DNA of 64,000 nucleotides from Synechococcus sp. UW179A (GTDB taxonomy: Bacteria; Cyanobacteriota; Cyanobacteriia; PCC-6307; Cyanobiaceae), in the NCBI RefSeq assembly GCF_900473965.1, contig NZ_UCNJ01000002.1, positions 62,001 through 126,000 of the forward strand, given 5' to 3'. A model generated the notes under the pieces. That model was given only the letters and a program-made list of their open reading frames with translations. It searched no databases and was not told the origin of the DNA. Of the stretch, positions 1 to 9,040 are shown piece by piece (within the stretch, counting starts at the first letter, position 1; each line of letters opens with the position of its first letter). The position numbers and the translations under genes are program-made.

Positions 1-2
1 AA

Positions 3-344
3 CAATCAGACGGCGATCACGACCAAACGCTCTCCATCGACATCAACGCTGTAGCTGAGCCTGAATCCGACTGTCAGCCGATCAGTGAAAAGGAACCTGA
101 GCCTGGATCCGAACCTGAACCCAGCGCTGAGCTCTCCGATGGAGCAACGATTGAAGCCGTGACCATCGCAACCAAGGCCTTAGCCGATACCGAGACCAAC
201 GAGGCAATCAAGCAACGGCTGGAAGCGGGCAGTTTGCTGGTGAAGCTCCCGGATACAGCGTTGGAGCCCCCCAAGCAGAGCTCGGAGGGCGACCAAGTCC
301 AAAGCCGATGGTCGTGGCTACAAAAAGCCCTACGCCGCAGCTGA
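3..344 (+). CDS. C-terminal part of an unknown protein
   Basis: An open plus-strand frame enters from the left edge and stops at 342-344, so only about 113 C-terminal residues are visible. The first half is rich in Glu, Pro and Ser (repeated EPE/GSEPEP-like stretches) and looks disordered. The last 60 residues are more ordered and end in a basic tip (WLQKALRRS). I do not recognise the family. Its last 15 bp overlap the 3' end of the convergent rnj gene. The frame could also be fortuitous, but it stays open throughout and its composition is protein-like. Confidence 0.55.
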   Translation, partial: QSDGDHDQTLSIDINAVAEPESDCQPISEKEPEPGSEPEPSAELSDGATIEAVTIATKALADTETNEAIKQRLEAGSLLVKLPDTALEPPKQSSEGDQVQSRWSWLQKALRRS

Positions 345-2387
345 GCGGCGACGACGGGTGCGGCCAGCTGGCATGTCTTGATCGACTGCTGGCGCTGCAG
401 AGGCGGGTGCAGCGGGCGCAGGCTCCTTGGCGGGTGCGGGGGCTTTCGAAGCTGCAGCCACAGGTTGCTTCACTACAGCCGACTTGGCCTCAACAGCAGC
501 TGAACGAGCTGTCGTGATCACCCGCGCTGGAGTTCCTTCGCGGTTGCGGTCTCGACCACCACCACCATGCCGACCAGCTCCATGACCACCGCCGTGGCGA
601 CCACCACGTCCACGGGGCGCTGGACGATCGTCGGGCTCGGAGTCCGCACGACCCTTGTACACAGGTGTGCCTGCCGGTGCCGGCTGCACCAGACAGAGAA
701 TCAAAGGCTCCACCTGAAGTTCACGGCGCATGCGGCGGCTGAGGCCGACCTCTACCTCCCGCTGTACACCCATCCAGTCGACGTCCGGGGCCTTGCCACC
801 GGTGTTTCGGGTGAGCTGCTTCCAGCGATTCTCAAGCACCCACTTGATTTCACGTTCCGTCCACAGCGACATCTTGCGGGCATCGGCAGTGGTAACAACA
901 CCGCGAAGATTCACGCGAGGCGGGGCAACCATGGCCCCGTCGGTGCTAATCGCAGCAAGGATCGTAACGATGCCATCTTCTGCCAGTTGCTGACGTTCCT
1001 TCAGAACGCGGGCATCGACAATGCCATTACGCGACTGATCGAGCAGCTCAATACCAGCCTTCACCGGGTCCGACTTGGTGATTGAGTCTGCGGTGAGCTC
1101 AACAACATCGCCGTTATCAATGATCAACGTGTTGTTCTCAGGAACGCCCATGGAATGACCGGTTCTGGCATGGCGCACCAGCATGCGGTGCTCACCGTGC
1201 ACGGGCACGAAAAATTTTGGACGGGTGAGCGCCAGCATCAGTTTCTGGTCCTCCTGGAAGCCATGGCCAGAAACATGAATGCCTTCGCCTTTGCCGTAGA
1301 CCACCTTGGCTCCGAGCATCATCAGCCGGTCGATCGTGTTCACCACGGAAATGGTGTTTCCAGGAATCGGACTCGCCGAAAAGATGATCGTGTCGGAGCT
1401 CTTGACTCTCACTTGCGGGTGTTCACCACGGGAGATACGGCTCAGAGCTGCCAGAGGCTCACCCTGACTGCCGGTCATCAGCAGCAGGGTTTCGCGATCG
1501 GAAACATTGTTGATCTGCTTGATCGGCACAAAAAGTTCATCAGGGGCACGCATGTAACCCAGTTCACGGGCCTTGGCGATCACGTTGAGCATGGAGCGAC
1601 CCAACAGGCCAACCTTGCGGCCGTTCTTGAGGGCGAGCTCAAGGATCATCGATACACGATGGATTGAACTGGCAAAGGTGGTGACGATCACTCGCCCATC
1701 GGCCTCGGCGATGTGACGGTCAAGGTTGGAGAACACGGACCGCTCGGGAGGACAGAAACCCGGCACCTCGGCATTGGTGGAATCGCTGAACAAACAGAGC
1801 ACTCCCTTATCGCCATGGTGAGCCAGACGCGCCAGATCGAAGTGTTCACCGTCAACAGGGGTGTGATCGAACTTGAAGTCACCCGTGAAAATGATGGTTC
1901 CCACCGGTGTGGAGATGGCTAACGAAAAGCTGTCGGCCATCGAGTGGGTGTTACGGATGAACTCCACTGAGAAGTGCTGACCCACCTTCACCACGTCGCG
2001 AGGTCCGACGGTCTGCAAGGTGGTGCGATCAGCGACGCCCGCCTCATCCATCTTTCCGGTGAGCATCGAGAGAGCCAGTCGCGGCCCGTAGATCACCGGG
2101 ATGTTGAAGTGCTTGAGATGGTGAGCAATGCCACCGATGTGATCCTCATGACCATGAGTGACGATCATGCCGCGGATGCGCTTCTGGTTCTCGCGCAGAA
2201 AGCTGGTATCAGGCAGAACCACGTTCACGCCGTGCATGCCATCGCTGGGGAAGGCGAGGCCGGCGTCAACCAGCATCAGGTCATCGCCGTATTCGAAAAC
2301 ACAGGTGTTCTTACCAATTTCATGCAGTCCTCCAAGAGGGATCACTCTCAGGGTTGGTTGCTTGGTCTGGGCAGTTGTGACAGTCAT
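330..2387 (-). CDS. rnj: Ribonuclease J
   Basis: Metallo-beta-lactamase/beta-CASP ribonuclease of 685 aa, expected to act in mRNA turnover and rRNA maturation in the cytoplasm. The zinc motif HGHEDH lies at residues 78-83. Further family motifs follow: FTGDFKFD, SDSTN, SASPIPGN, and VSGHG with PVHGEH in the beta-CASP part. About 130 residues after the conserved C-terminal domain form a low-complexity tail rich in Arg, Gly, His, Ala and Pro, which makes it longer than the usual 550-600 aa. ATG start at 2387. It lies 68 bp after dapA on the same strand, so asd-dapA-rnj may be cotranscribed. Confidence 0.96.
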   Translation of the reverse strand: MTVTTAQTKQPTLRVIPLGGLHEIGKNTCVFEYGDDLMLVDAGLAFPSDGMHGVNVVLPDTSFLRENQKRIRGMIVTHGHEDHIGGIAHHLKHFNIPVIYGPRLALSMLTGKMDEAGVADRTTLQTVGPRDVVKVGQHFSVEFIRNTHSMADSFSLAISTPVGTIIFTGDFKFDHTPVDGEHFDLARLAHHGDKGVLCLFSDSTNAEVPGFCPPERSVFSNLDRHIAEADGRVIVTTFASSIHRVSMILELALKNGRKVGLLGRSMLNVIAKARELGYMRAPDELFVPIKQINNVSDRETLLLMTGSQGEPLAALSRISRGEHPQVRVKSSDTIIFSASPIPGNTISVVNTIDRLMMLGAKVVYGKGEGIHVSGHGFQEDQKLMLALTRPKFFVPVHGEHRMLVRHARTGHSMGVPENNTLIIDNGDVVELTADSITKSDPVKAGIELLDQSRNGIVDARVLKERQQLAEDGIVTILAAISTDGAMVAPPRVNLRGVVTTADARKMSLWTEREIKWVLENRWKQLTRNTGGKAPDVDWMGVQREVEVGLSRRMRRELQVEPLILCLVQPAPAGTPVYKGRADSEPDDRPAPRGRGGRHGGGHGAGRHGGGGRDRNREGTPARVITTARSAAVEAKSAVVKQPVAAASKAPAPAKEPAPAAPASAAPAVDQDMPAGRTRRRRSAAA

Positions 2388-2455
2388 GGGATCGCTTGCG
2401 TATGGAGAAAATCAATCAGGAAGGCGCACGTCAGCGCTGGTCAACAGCCTTGGCG

Positions 2456-3364
2456 TCAGGTCTGACGCAGGGCATCAAGGGCTTCGGAGAGGGCAGCGCG
2501 CATAACAGGCTCCAGCGGAACGAGGGGAAGTCGGGGAGCACCCACCGGCCAACCATCTAGCTGGAGAGCGGCTTTGACCGGAATGGGATTGGTGGTGGCG
2601 AAAAGGGCTTTGAACAAGGGCAGTAACTGCTCGTGATGTAGAAGAGCGACTGCGTTCTGGCCAGCCATATAGGCCTCGATCATGTTGCGCAGTCGACGCC
2701 CCACCAGATGGCTGGCCACACTCACGACGCCCACAGCTCCCACCGACAGCATCGGCAGTGTGAGGGCATCATCACCGCTGTAGATCGCCAGGCGATGACC
2801 ACAGGCCTGTCGTAACTGGGACACTTCTTCCGTGGTTCCACTAGCAGCCTTGAAGCTCACTACATTGGCGCAATTCATCAGCCTGGCAACTGAGTTCGGT
2901 TGCATACTGCAACCTGTCCTGCCAGGAATGTTGTAGAGCATCAGCGGCAGGTCAGAAGCAGCCTCCGCGATGGCACGGAAATGAGCCTCCATCCCGTCCT
3001 GAGGGGGTTTGTTGTAGTAGGGAACCACCACTAGAGCACCATTGGCACCAGCTGCCGCAGCCTCGCGGGTGGCCTCAACCGCCTCCCGGGTGCAATTACT
3101 GCCGGTTCCTGCCAACACATGCACACCAGGACCAACGGCCTGCCGCACGGCCTCGAACATCTTCAGTTGCTCACTCCAGCTGAGCGTGGGGGACTCACCG
3201 GTAGTTCCACACACCACAAGACCTTCCGATCCCTCATCCACCAGGTAACGGGCCAGACGACCTGCAAGCGCCAGATCCACCCCGCCTTCTGCATCGAAAG
3301 GGGTGACCATGGCCGTCAGCAAACGACCGAAAGGAGTTGGAGAGAGTTCTGCAGCGGTGCTCAT
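2456..3364 (-). CDS. dapA: 4-hydroxy-tetrahydrodipicolinate synthase
   Basis: A 302-aa TIM-barrel aldolase that condenses pyruvate with aspartate semialdehyde in lysine and diaminopimelate synthesis. Visible are the GTTGES motif at residues 53-58, the tyrosine of YNIPGRT near 144 and the Schiff-base lysine in SFKAASG at about 172. The length is typical. The gene begins 5 bp after asd ends on the same strand. asd makes its substrate, so the two steps are almost certainly co-expressed. Confidence 0.97.
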   Translation of the reverse strand: MSTAAELSPTPFGRLLTAMVTPFDAEGGVDLALAGRLARYLVDEGSEGLVVCGTTGESPTLSWSEQLKMFEAVRQAVGPGVHVLAGTGSNCTREAVEATREAAAAGANGALVVVPYYNKPPQDGMEAHFRAIAEAASDLPLMLYNIPGRTGCSMQPNSVARLMNCANVVSFKAASGTTEEVSQLRQACGHRLAIYSGDDALTLPMLSVGAVGVVSVASHLVGRRLRNMIEAYMAGQNAVALLHHEQLLPLFKALFATTNPIPVKAALQLDGWPVGAPRLPLVPLEPVMRAALSEALDALRQT

Positions 3365-3369
3365 AACGT

Positions 3370-4401
3370 TCAGGCGGCGGGCAACAGCAGTTCGGCGATC
3401 TGGATGGCGTTGAGCGCCGCACCTTTACGGATCTGATCTCCGCACAACCAGAATTCGAGCGCTTTCTCTTCACTGATGTCCTGTCGGATCCTCCCCACAA
3501 CAACGGGATCACGGCCAGTCACGTCCGTGGGCATGGGAAAACGATTGCTGGCAGGGTCTTCAAGCAGTTCCACACCCGGCGCAGCAGCGAGCAACTCCCT
3601 GGCTTCCGTCACGGAAAAGGGCTCAGTGAATTCCACATTGACCGCCTCTGAATGGGCACGAAGGACAGGCACTCGCACACAGGTTGCGGTGAAGCGAAGC
3701 TTCGGCAAACCCATGATCTTGCGAGTTTCATGGACCATCTTCATTTCCTCTTCGCAGTAACTGTTGGACTGCAGCGGTGAGTTGTGCAGAAAGAGATTGA
3801 AGGCCAATGAGTGGGGAAGCACCTCACTTTTGGGGGTGCCGCCATCGAGCACCACACGGGAGAGATCCTTCAGTTCCTCCATGGCCCTGGCCCCGGCGCC
3901 ACTGGCTGACTGATAGGTGCTCACGACCACCCTGTGCATCGGACGCTTGGCAGCAAGAGGGGCCAAAGCCAGCGTGAGGATGATCGTGGTGCAGTTGGGG
4001 TTGGCGATCACCCCCTTGTGCTCAGCAGCAGCCTCCGGATTCACCTCAGGAACCACCAGGGGAACTCCTTCCTCCATGCGGAAGGCACTGGAGTTATCCA
4101 CCATCACGGCACCGGCGGAAACAATCGCTTCGCGCCATTGGCGCGACACCGAGCCGCCAGCGGATGCCAGCACCAGATCAACCTCCTTAAATGAGGACTC
4201 AGAGACTTCCTGAACCGTGATCGTCTGTCCGTTCCATCGACAGACTTGCCCTGCTGAACGGGCAGAGGCCAGTAAACGCAGCTCAGCTACTGGGAAATTG
4301 CGTTCCTGAAGCAGCTGGAGCAACTCCTGCCCCACCGCACCACTGGCACCGAGGACGGCCACCGTCAGAGGTCGATTCGGTAACTGGTTAACAGGGGTCA
4401 A
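3370..4401 (-). CDS. asd: Aspartate-semialdehyde dehydrogenase
   Basis: A 343-aa NADPH-dependent dehydrogenase that reduces aspartyl phosphate to aspartate semialdehyde, the branch point to lysine, threonine and methionine. The N-terminal Rossmann motif GASGAVG is at residues 18-24, and the catalytic cysteine is in NPNCTT at about 137. The start appears to be TTG at 4401; I see no better in-frame ATG upstream of the Rossmann fold. It is the first gene of asd-dapA(-rnj) and is divergent from tig. Confidence 0.96.
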   Translation of the reverse strand: MTPVNQLPNRPLTVAVLGASGAVGQELLQLLQERNFPVAELRLLASARSAGQVCRWNGQTITVQEVSESSFKEVDLVLASAGGSVSRQWREAIVSAGAVMVDNSSAFRMEEGVPLVVPEVNPEAAAEHKGVIANPNCTTIILTLALAPLAAKRPMHRVVVSTYQSASGAGARAMEELKDLSRVVLDGGTPKSEVLPHSLAFNLFLHNSPLQSNSYCEEEMKMVHETRKIMGLPKLRFTATCVRVPVLRAHSEAVNVEFTEPFSVTEARELLAAAPGVELLEDPASNRFPMPTDVTGRDPVVVGRIRQDISEEKALEFWLCGDQIRKGAALNAIQIAELLLPAA

Positions 4402-4566
4402 ATGGACGGAGACTCAATAAAGACGGGCAGGTGGTGCATCCACCAGCTGCAACGACCCTGAACACTTGAAGACAGGGTGTGGCTTTTCCTACAAAGCAGC
4501 TTACGCGGAGGTGATGGTCAGGCACTTAATTAATGTGTTGGGCTGCTTGTACCTGCGACCCAGCCG
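4402..4566. promoter_or_regulatory. Divergent asd/tig intergenic region
   Basis: This 165-bp gap separates two diverging genes and must hold both promoters. A short hairpin (GGTGG, loop TGCAT, CCACC) lies near 4431-4445. An AT-rich stretch with TTAATTAAT lies near 4527-4535, a plausible -10 region for tig. No firm -35 or operator can be assigned by eye. Confidence 0.35.
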
Positions 4567-6012
4567 ATGAGTGCCGCCAGCCTGAAGGTTTCCACCTCCT
4601 CCCGTCCCGGTAGCCGACTGGCAGTGGAGGTCGCTATTCCTGCAGAACGCTGTGAGGCCAGTTATGAGGAAGCAATCAAACGGCTGAGCCGCAGTGTCAA
4701 TCTGCCGGGCTTCCGCAAGGGCAAAGTGCCCCGCACCGTTCTGGTGCAGCAGCTGGGTGCTCTGCGGATCCGCGCCACAGCACTGGAAACACTGGTTGAC
4801 AGCGTTTGGCGCGATGCCCTCGAACAGGAAACGATTGAGGCTCTCGGCCAGCCCGAACTGAGCGGCGGCTTCGATGAACTGCTGGAGAGCTTCAAGCCGG
4901 GAGAAGGCCTCACGCTGACCTTGGAAACCGACGTGGCCCCAACACCAAAACTGAAGAGCACGAAGGGATTGAAGGCCGAAGCCGAGGGCGTTAGCTACGA
5001 CCCGGCACGCGTGGAGGAGATGCTCGAGGACTCACGCCGACAACTAGCCACCGTGGTTCCCGTTGAAGGACGCAAGGCGGAGAAGGGAGATATTGCTGTT
5101 GTGGGTTTTAAGGGCATCTTTAGCGATGACGGCAGTGAGATCGAGGGCGGCAGTGCCGATTCCATGGATGTTGATCTCGAGCATGGCCGCATGATCCCCG
5201 GCTTCATTGAGGGCGTGGTGGGCATGGCGGTCGGAGACAGCAAGACCGTGGACTGCACATTTCCCGAGGACTATCCCAAGGAGGATGCACGTGGACGCAA
5301 GGCCAGCTTTGATATCGAGCTGAAAGACCTCAAGACTCGCGAGCTGCCTGAACTGAACGATGAGTTCGCGAAGCAAGCCAGCGAACAGGAATCCTTGGCT
5401 GATCTGCGCAGCGACCTTGAACAACGTCTCAAGGATGACGCCGAACGCCGCGCACGCAGCAACCGCCACGACGCCCTGCTGGCCGCACTGGTGGAACAGC
5501 TGGACGTTGAACTTCCTGAAAGCCTGATCCAGCAGGAGGTTCGCAATCTGGTGGAACAGACCGCTGGACAATTCGCTCAGCAGGGAATGGATGTGAAATC
5601 GCTGTTCACTCCCGAACTGGTCCGCAACCTGATGGACTCCTCACGCCCTGAAGCCGAGGAGCGCCTACGCCGAAGCCTTGCTCTAACAGCCCTGGCAGAG
5701 AGTGAAAAGCTCACTGTCGAGGACAGCGACATTGACGCCAAACTCGAGGATGTGAAGCAACAGCTATCCGGAGAGCGCGACATCGACCCCCAACGTCTGC
5801 GTCAGGCTGTGCTGGACGATTTGCTTCAAGAGAAGCTCCTCGGCTGGCTGGAAGAGAACAGCACCATCACAGACAAGGTTCCAGAAGACTCTGGGAAAGA
5901 CGACAAGGGAGCAGCCAAGAAGGCCGCAGCCAAGAGCGGGAAAGCCGCTACAAAGAAAAAAACAACCAAGGCAAAAAGCGCCAAGACTGACGGTTATGGC
6001 ACCGAAGCCTGA
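4567..6012 (+). CDS. tig: Trigger factor (ribosome-associated chaperone and prolyl isomerase)
   Basis: A 481-aa chaperone that binds the ribosomal exit tunnel and nascent chains. The ribosome-binding signature GFRKGK is at residues 48-53. A central FKBP-like PPIase domain follows (about 165-255), then the helical C-terminal cradle. The last 40 residues form a Lys/Ala-rich tail ([18 protein letters not shown]) of the kind seen in cyanobacterial trigger factors. It is followed after 41 bp by clpP and then clpX, the same tig-clpP-clpX order found in many bacteria, linking co-translational folding with proteolysis. Confidence 0.97.
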   Translation: MSAASLKVSTSSRPGSRLAVEVAIPAERCEASYEEAIKRLSRSVNLPGFRKGKVPRTVLVQQLGALRIRATALETLVDSVWRDALEQETIEALGQPELSGGFDELLESFKPGEGLTLTLETDVAPTPKLKSTKGLKAEAEGVSYDPARVEEMLEDSRRQLATVVPVEGRKAEKGDIAVVGFKGIFSDDGSEIEGGSADSMDVDLEHGRMIPGFIEGVVGMAVGDSKTVDCTFPEDYPKEDARGRKASFDIELKDLKTRELPELNDEFAKQASEQESLADLRSDLEQRLKDDAERRARSNRHDALLAALVEQLDVELPESLIQQEVRNLVEQTAGQFAQQGMDVKSLFTPELVRNLMDSSRPEAEERLRRSLALTALAESEKLTVEDSDIDAKLEDVKQQLSGERDIDPQRLRQAVLDDLLQEKLLGWLEENSTITDKVPEDSGKDDKGAAKKAAAKSGKAATKKKTTKAKSAKTDGYGTEA

Positions 6013-6053
6013 TCTGCAGCCATAGATTGCATGCAAAGCCCGCCAGCCGCCGA

Positions 6054-6743
6054 GTGATCGACGACCGCAGTCACCATCCGATTCAGAACCGCTGGCGGGG
6101 GATTCAGCCTGTCTCGCAGCATCCTCAGGCAGCTCCAGGGGTGCTGCCCACAGTGGTTGAACAGTCCGGTCGAGGTGACCGCGCCTTCGACATCTATTCC
6201 AGATTGCTGCGGGAGCGGATCATCTTTCTAGGCACTGGTGTGGACGATCAGGTGGCAGATGCCCTTGTGGCTCAGCTGCTGTTCCTGGAGGCGGAAGATC
6301 CCGAGAAGGATATTCAGATCTACATCAACTCCCCAGGCGGATCAGTGACCGCCGGTCTGGCGATCTACGACACCATGCAGCAGGTGGCACCCGACATCGT
6401 CACCATCTGCTACGGCCTGGCAGCGTCCATGGGAGCCTTCCTGCTGTCAGGAGGTGCCAAGGGGAAGCGACTGGCTCTTCCCAATGCTCGAATCATGATC
6501 CACCAACCCCTTGGTGGTGCCCAGGGACAAGCAGTGGACATTGAAATCCAGGCCAAGGAGATCCTGTTCCTTAAGCAAACCCTCAACGGTCTCATGGCCG
6601 ATCACACCGGACAGCCACTGGACAAGATTGCTGAAGACACTGACCGTGACAACTTCATGTCTCCCGCTGAAGCCGTCGATTACGGCCTGATCGATCGCGT
6701 CGTGGACAGTTTCGGAGACGGAGAAATCGTTACGGAGGGCTGA
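6054..6743 (+). CDS. clpP: ATP-dependent Clp protease proteolytic subunit
   Basis: Serine peptidase subunit of the Clp protease, 229 aa from the chosen start. The catalytic serine is in GLAASMG (about S125) and the histidine in RIMIHQP (about H150), so it is an active ClpP and not a ClpR. I chose GTG at 6054, which gives an N-terminus beginning with the [13 protein letters not shown] block that looks conserved; an ATG at 6027 would add nine residues. Position directly upstream of clpX suggests the ClpP2-type subunit that pairs with ClpX in cyanobacteria. Confidence 0.95.
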   Translation: MIDDRSHHPIQNRWRGIQPVSQHPQAAPGVLPTVVEQSGRGDRAFDIYSRLLRERIIFLGTGVDDQVADALVAQLLFLEAEDPEKDIQIYINSPGGSVTAGLAIYDTMQQVAPDIVTICYGLAASMGAFLLSGGAKGKRLALPNARIMIHQPLGGAQGQAVDIEIQAKEILFLKQTLNGLMADHTGQPLDKIAEDTDRDNFMSPAEAVDYGLIDRVVDSFGDGEIVTEG

Positions 6744-6830
6744 CATCAGCCCGATCTGTCGCGATCCTCAGTATCTGGGTTGAGATTTTCCGATCCAGAT
6801 CTGTGTTCCGACTGACCTGCGAAGCGCCCG

Positions 6831-8186
6831 ATGGCCAAGTTCGACGCCCATCTGAAGTGCTCCTTCTGCGGAAAGTCCCAGGAGCAAGTTCGCAAGCTGA
6901 TTGCCGGCCCTGGCGTCTACATCTGCGATGAGTGCATCGATCTCTGCAATGAGATCCTGGATGAGGAACTGATCGACGCTCAGGGTGGTGGTCGGCAGGG
7001 CAATGAGCCAACGAGAAAGAGCGGCTCAAACCAGCCCCGCAAGACCACCAAACCTGCACCAACCCTCGCCTCCATTCCCAAACCCCAGGAAATCAAGGGT
7101 TTCCTGGACCAGCAAGTCGTGGGACAGGACGCTGCCAAGAAAGTGATGTCGGTGGCGGTTTACAACCACTACAAGCGCCTGGCCTGGCAGGGAGACGGCA
7201 AAGGGGAAACCGAACAGACCGCCACCAGGTTGCACAAATCCAACATTCTTTTGATCGGCCCAACGGGCTGTGGCAAAACGCTGCTTGCCCAAACCCTTGC
7301 GGAGATGCTGGATGTGCCCTTCGCCGTGGCCGACGCCACCACCCTTACGGAAGCGGGCTACGTCGGTGAAGACGTGGAGAACATCCTGCTGAGGCTGCTG
7401 CAGAAGGCCGACATGGATGTGGATCTTGCTCAACGGGGGATCATCTACATCGACGAAATCGACAAAATCGCCCGCAAGAGCGAAAACCCCTCGATCACCA
7501 GGGATGTCTCCGGTGAAGGTGTGCAGCAGGCACTGCTCAAGATGCTTGAAGGCACTGTGGCCAACGTTCCGCCCCAGGGCGGCCGCAAGCATCCTTATCA
7601 GGACTGCATCCAGATCGACACCAGCCAGATCCTGTTCATCTGTGGTGGTGCCTTCGTGGGTTTGGACGATGTGGTGCAGAAACGCATGGGTCGGAACGCC
7701 ATTGGCTTCGTGCCCAGCGACAGCCGCGGGCGCGGCAAGGCCACGCGCGATCTCCAAGCATCACAGGTGCTGCGTCACCTCGAGCCGGATGATCTAGTGA
7801 AGTACGGACTGATCCCCGAGTTCATCGGCCGGATGCCCGTGAGCGCTGTCCTGGATCCACTGGACGAACATGCCCTCGAGTCCATCCTCACCGAACCCAG
7901 GGATGCCCTGGTTAAGCAGTTCCGAACGCTGTTGAGCATGGACAACGTGAAACTTGACTTCGAAGCAGGAGCCATCGAAGCCATCGCTCAGGAGGCCCAT
8001 CGTCGCAAGACCGGTGCAAGAGCCTTGCGCGGCATTGTTGAAGAGCTGATGCTCGATCTCATGTACGAGCTGCCCTCTCGCAAAAACGTGCCGGACTTCA
8101 CCATCACCCGCGCCATGGTGGAGGAACACACAGGCGGCAAGGTGCTGTCTCTGCCCGGCCAGGATCGCCAGCAGGAATCAGCCTGA
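6831..8186 (+). CDS. clpX: ATP-dependent Clp protease ATPase subunit ClpX
   Basis: A 451-aa AAA+ unfoldase that feeds substrates to ClpP. An N-terminal C4 zinc domain (C10, C13, C32, C35) is followed by Walker A GPTGCGKT at 143-150, Walker B IIYIDEID at about 204-211 and the IGF tripeptide of the ClpP-docking loop in RNAIGFVP. Length is normal. It starts 87 bp after clpP and probably belongs to the same transcript. Confidence 0.98.
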   Translation: MAKFDAHLKCSFCGKSQEQVRKLIAGPGVYICDECIDLCNEILDEELIDAQGGGRQGNEPTRKSGSNQPRKTTKPAPTLASIPKPQEIKGFLDQQVVGQDAAKKVMSVAVYNHYKRLAWQGDGKGETEQTATRLHKSNILLIGPTGCGKTLLAQTLAEMLDVPFAVADATTLTEAGYVGEDVENILLRLLQKADMDVDLAQRGIIYIDEIDKIARKSENPSITRDVSGEGVQQALLKMLEGTVANVPPQGGRKHPYQDCIQIDTSQILFICGGAFVGLDDVVQKRMGRNAIGFVPSDSRGRGKATRDLQASQVLRHLEPDDLVKYGLIPEFIGRMPVSAVLDPLDEHALESILTEPRDALVKQFRTLLSMDNVKLDFEAGAIEAIAQEAHRRKTGARALRGIVEELMLDLMYELPSRKNVPDFTITRAMVEEHTGGKVLSLPGQDRQQESA

Positions 8187-8254
8187 TCGGAATGGCGCAC
8201 CCTTGATGGTGCTGAGAAAGACGTATCCAGACCCAACCACTGCGGTTCGGAAGC

Positions 8255-8273
8255 CCCCCTCTTCCTGAGGGGG
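8255..8273 (+). terminator. Hairpin after clpX (possible terminator or leader structure)
   Basis: CCCCCTC and GAGGGGG form a perfect 7-bp stem around the 5-nt loop TTCCT. No T-tract follows, so it is not a classic intrinsic terminator. It lies between clpX and the LRAT-like gene, and could attenuate read-through or stabilise the clpX mRNA end. Confidence 0.35.
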
Positions 8274-8312
8274 AACTAAGCGACAGACTCGAGCGAGCCC
8301 TTCATCACGGCC

Positions 8313-9017
8313 ATGGCCACCGCTGACCATCTGAGGGTTCCTCGTCAGCACGGTTTGTTTCTGCACCATGGGATCGATCTGGGCGATGGCACGGTCGCCC
8401 ATTACCTCGAGGGTCGGGAAATCCTGCGCAGCTCCCTGGAGGATTTCAGCCGCGGTCAGGAGTTGAGCATGGTTAACCATGAACAGGCATCACCAGCGGG
8501 GGTGACCCTGAGAAGGGCCATGAGCAGGATTGGCGAACAGAATTACAACCTTCTGTTCAACAACTGCGAGCACTTCGCCAACTGGTGCAAAACAGGCCGG
8601 CACAGGAGCGGTCAAGTGGAGGACTGGCTCCATACAGGCAGCCTCGGTGCACTCGCATTCGGCCAACTGATGCCTGCGGCTCTGCTCACCGGGCTGGGTG
8701 TGTTGCTGCGTAAGGGATTGATTGATGAGCAGTCACGCCAACGCGCCCGGCGAGCCCTGGCAGAACTGCAGAAACTGCGAATACGCCTGATGCAGAAATT
8801 GGATAGCACCCTCGAGCAGGCGGAGATCTGGATGCAGGGCATGCCTGGTCAGGGGGCCGATGAACGGGTCGATCGACGCAGTCGGCAGCTGCTGCTCACG
8901 GGCCGGAGCATCGCCGATGAACTTGCGGCCGTCGAAGACATGGAAGACAAGCTGCATTCACTGTTGGATGAGACCTCTCGAGAAGAAGACACAGTTTCAG
9001 GACCAGAACCTCGGTAG
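8313..9017 (+). CDS. LRAT-domain (NlpC/P60 superfamily) protein
   Basis: A 234-aa protein of the permuted papain-like fold shared by lecithin-retinol acyltransferase and H-REV107. The catalytic set is complete by alignment: H18 and H30 (12 residues apart, as in HxxxxxGDGxxxH of the family) and C85 in NNCEHF. A hydrophobic stretch at about 110-131 may anchor it in a membrane, and the C-terminal third is helical and charged. Animal relatives are phospholipid or retinol acyltransferases; the bacterial substrate is unknown. It ends 23 bp before dnaX on the same strand, so the two are likely cotranscribed. Confidence 0.75.
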   Translation: MATADHLRVPRQHGLFLHHGIDLGDGTVAHYLEGREILRSSLEDFSRGQELSMVNHEQASPAGVTLRRAMSRIGEQNYNLLFNNCEHFANWCKTGRHRSGQVEDWLHTGSLGALAFGQLMPAALLTGLGVLLRKGLIDEQSRQRARRALAELQKLRIRLMQKLDSTLEQAEIWMQGMPGQGADERVDRRSRQLLLTGRSIADELAAVEDMEDKLHSLLDETSREEDTVSGPEPR

Positions 9018-9040
9018 CCTCAGCATCCTGCCGGCAGTGC

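Noticed and set aside
7026-7757. Antisense open frame of 243 codons over clpX
   Set aside because: It shadows a strongly conserved ClpX sequence and has no recognisable motif or ribosome site.
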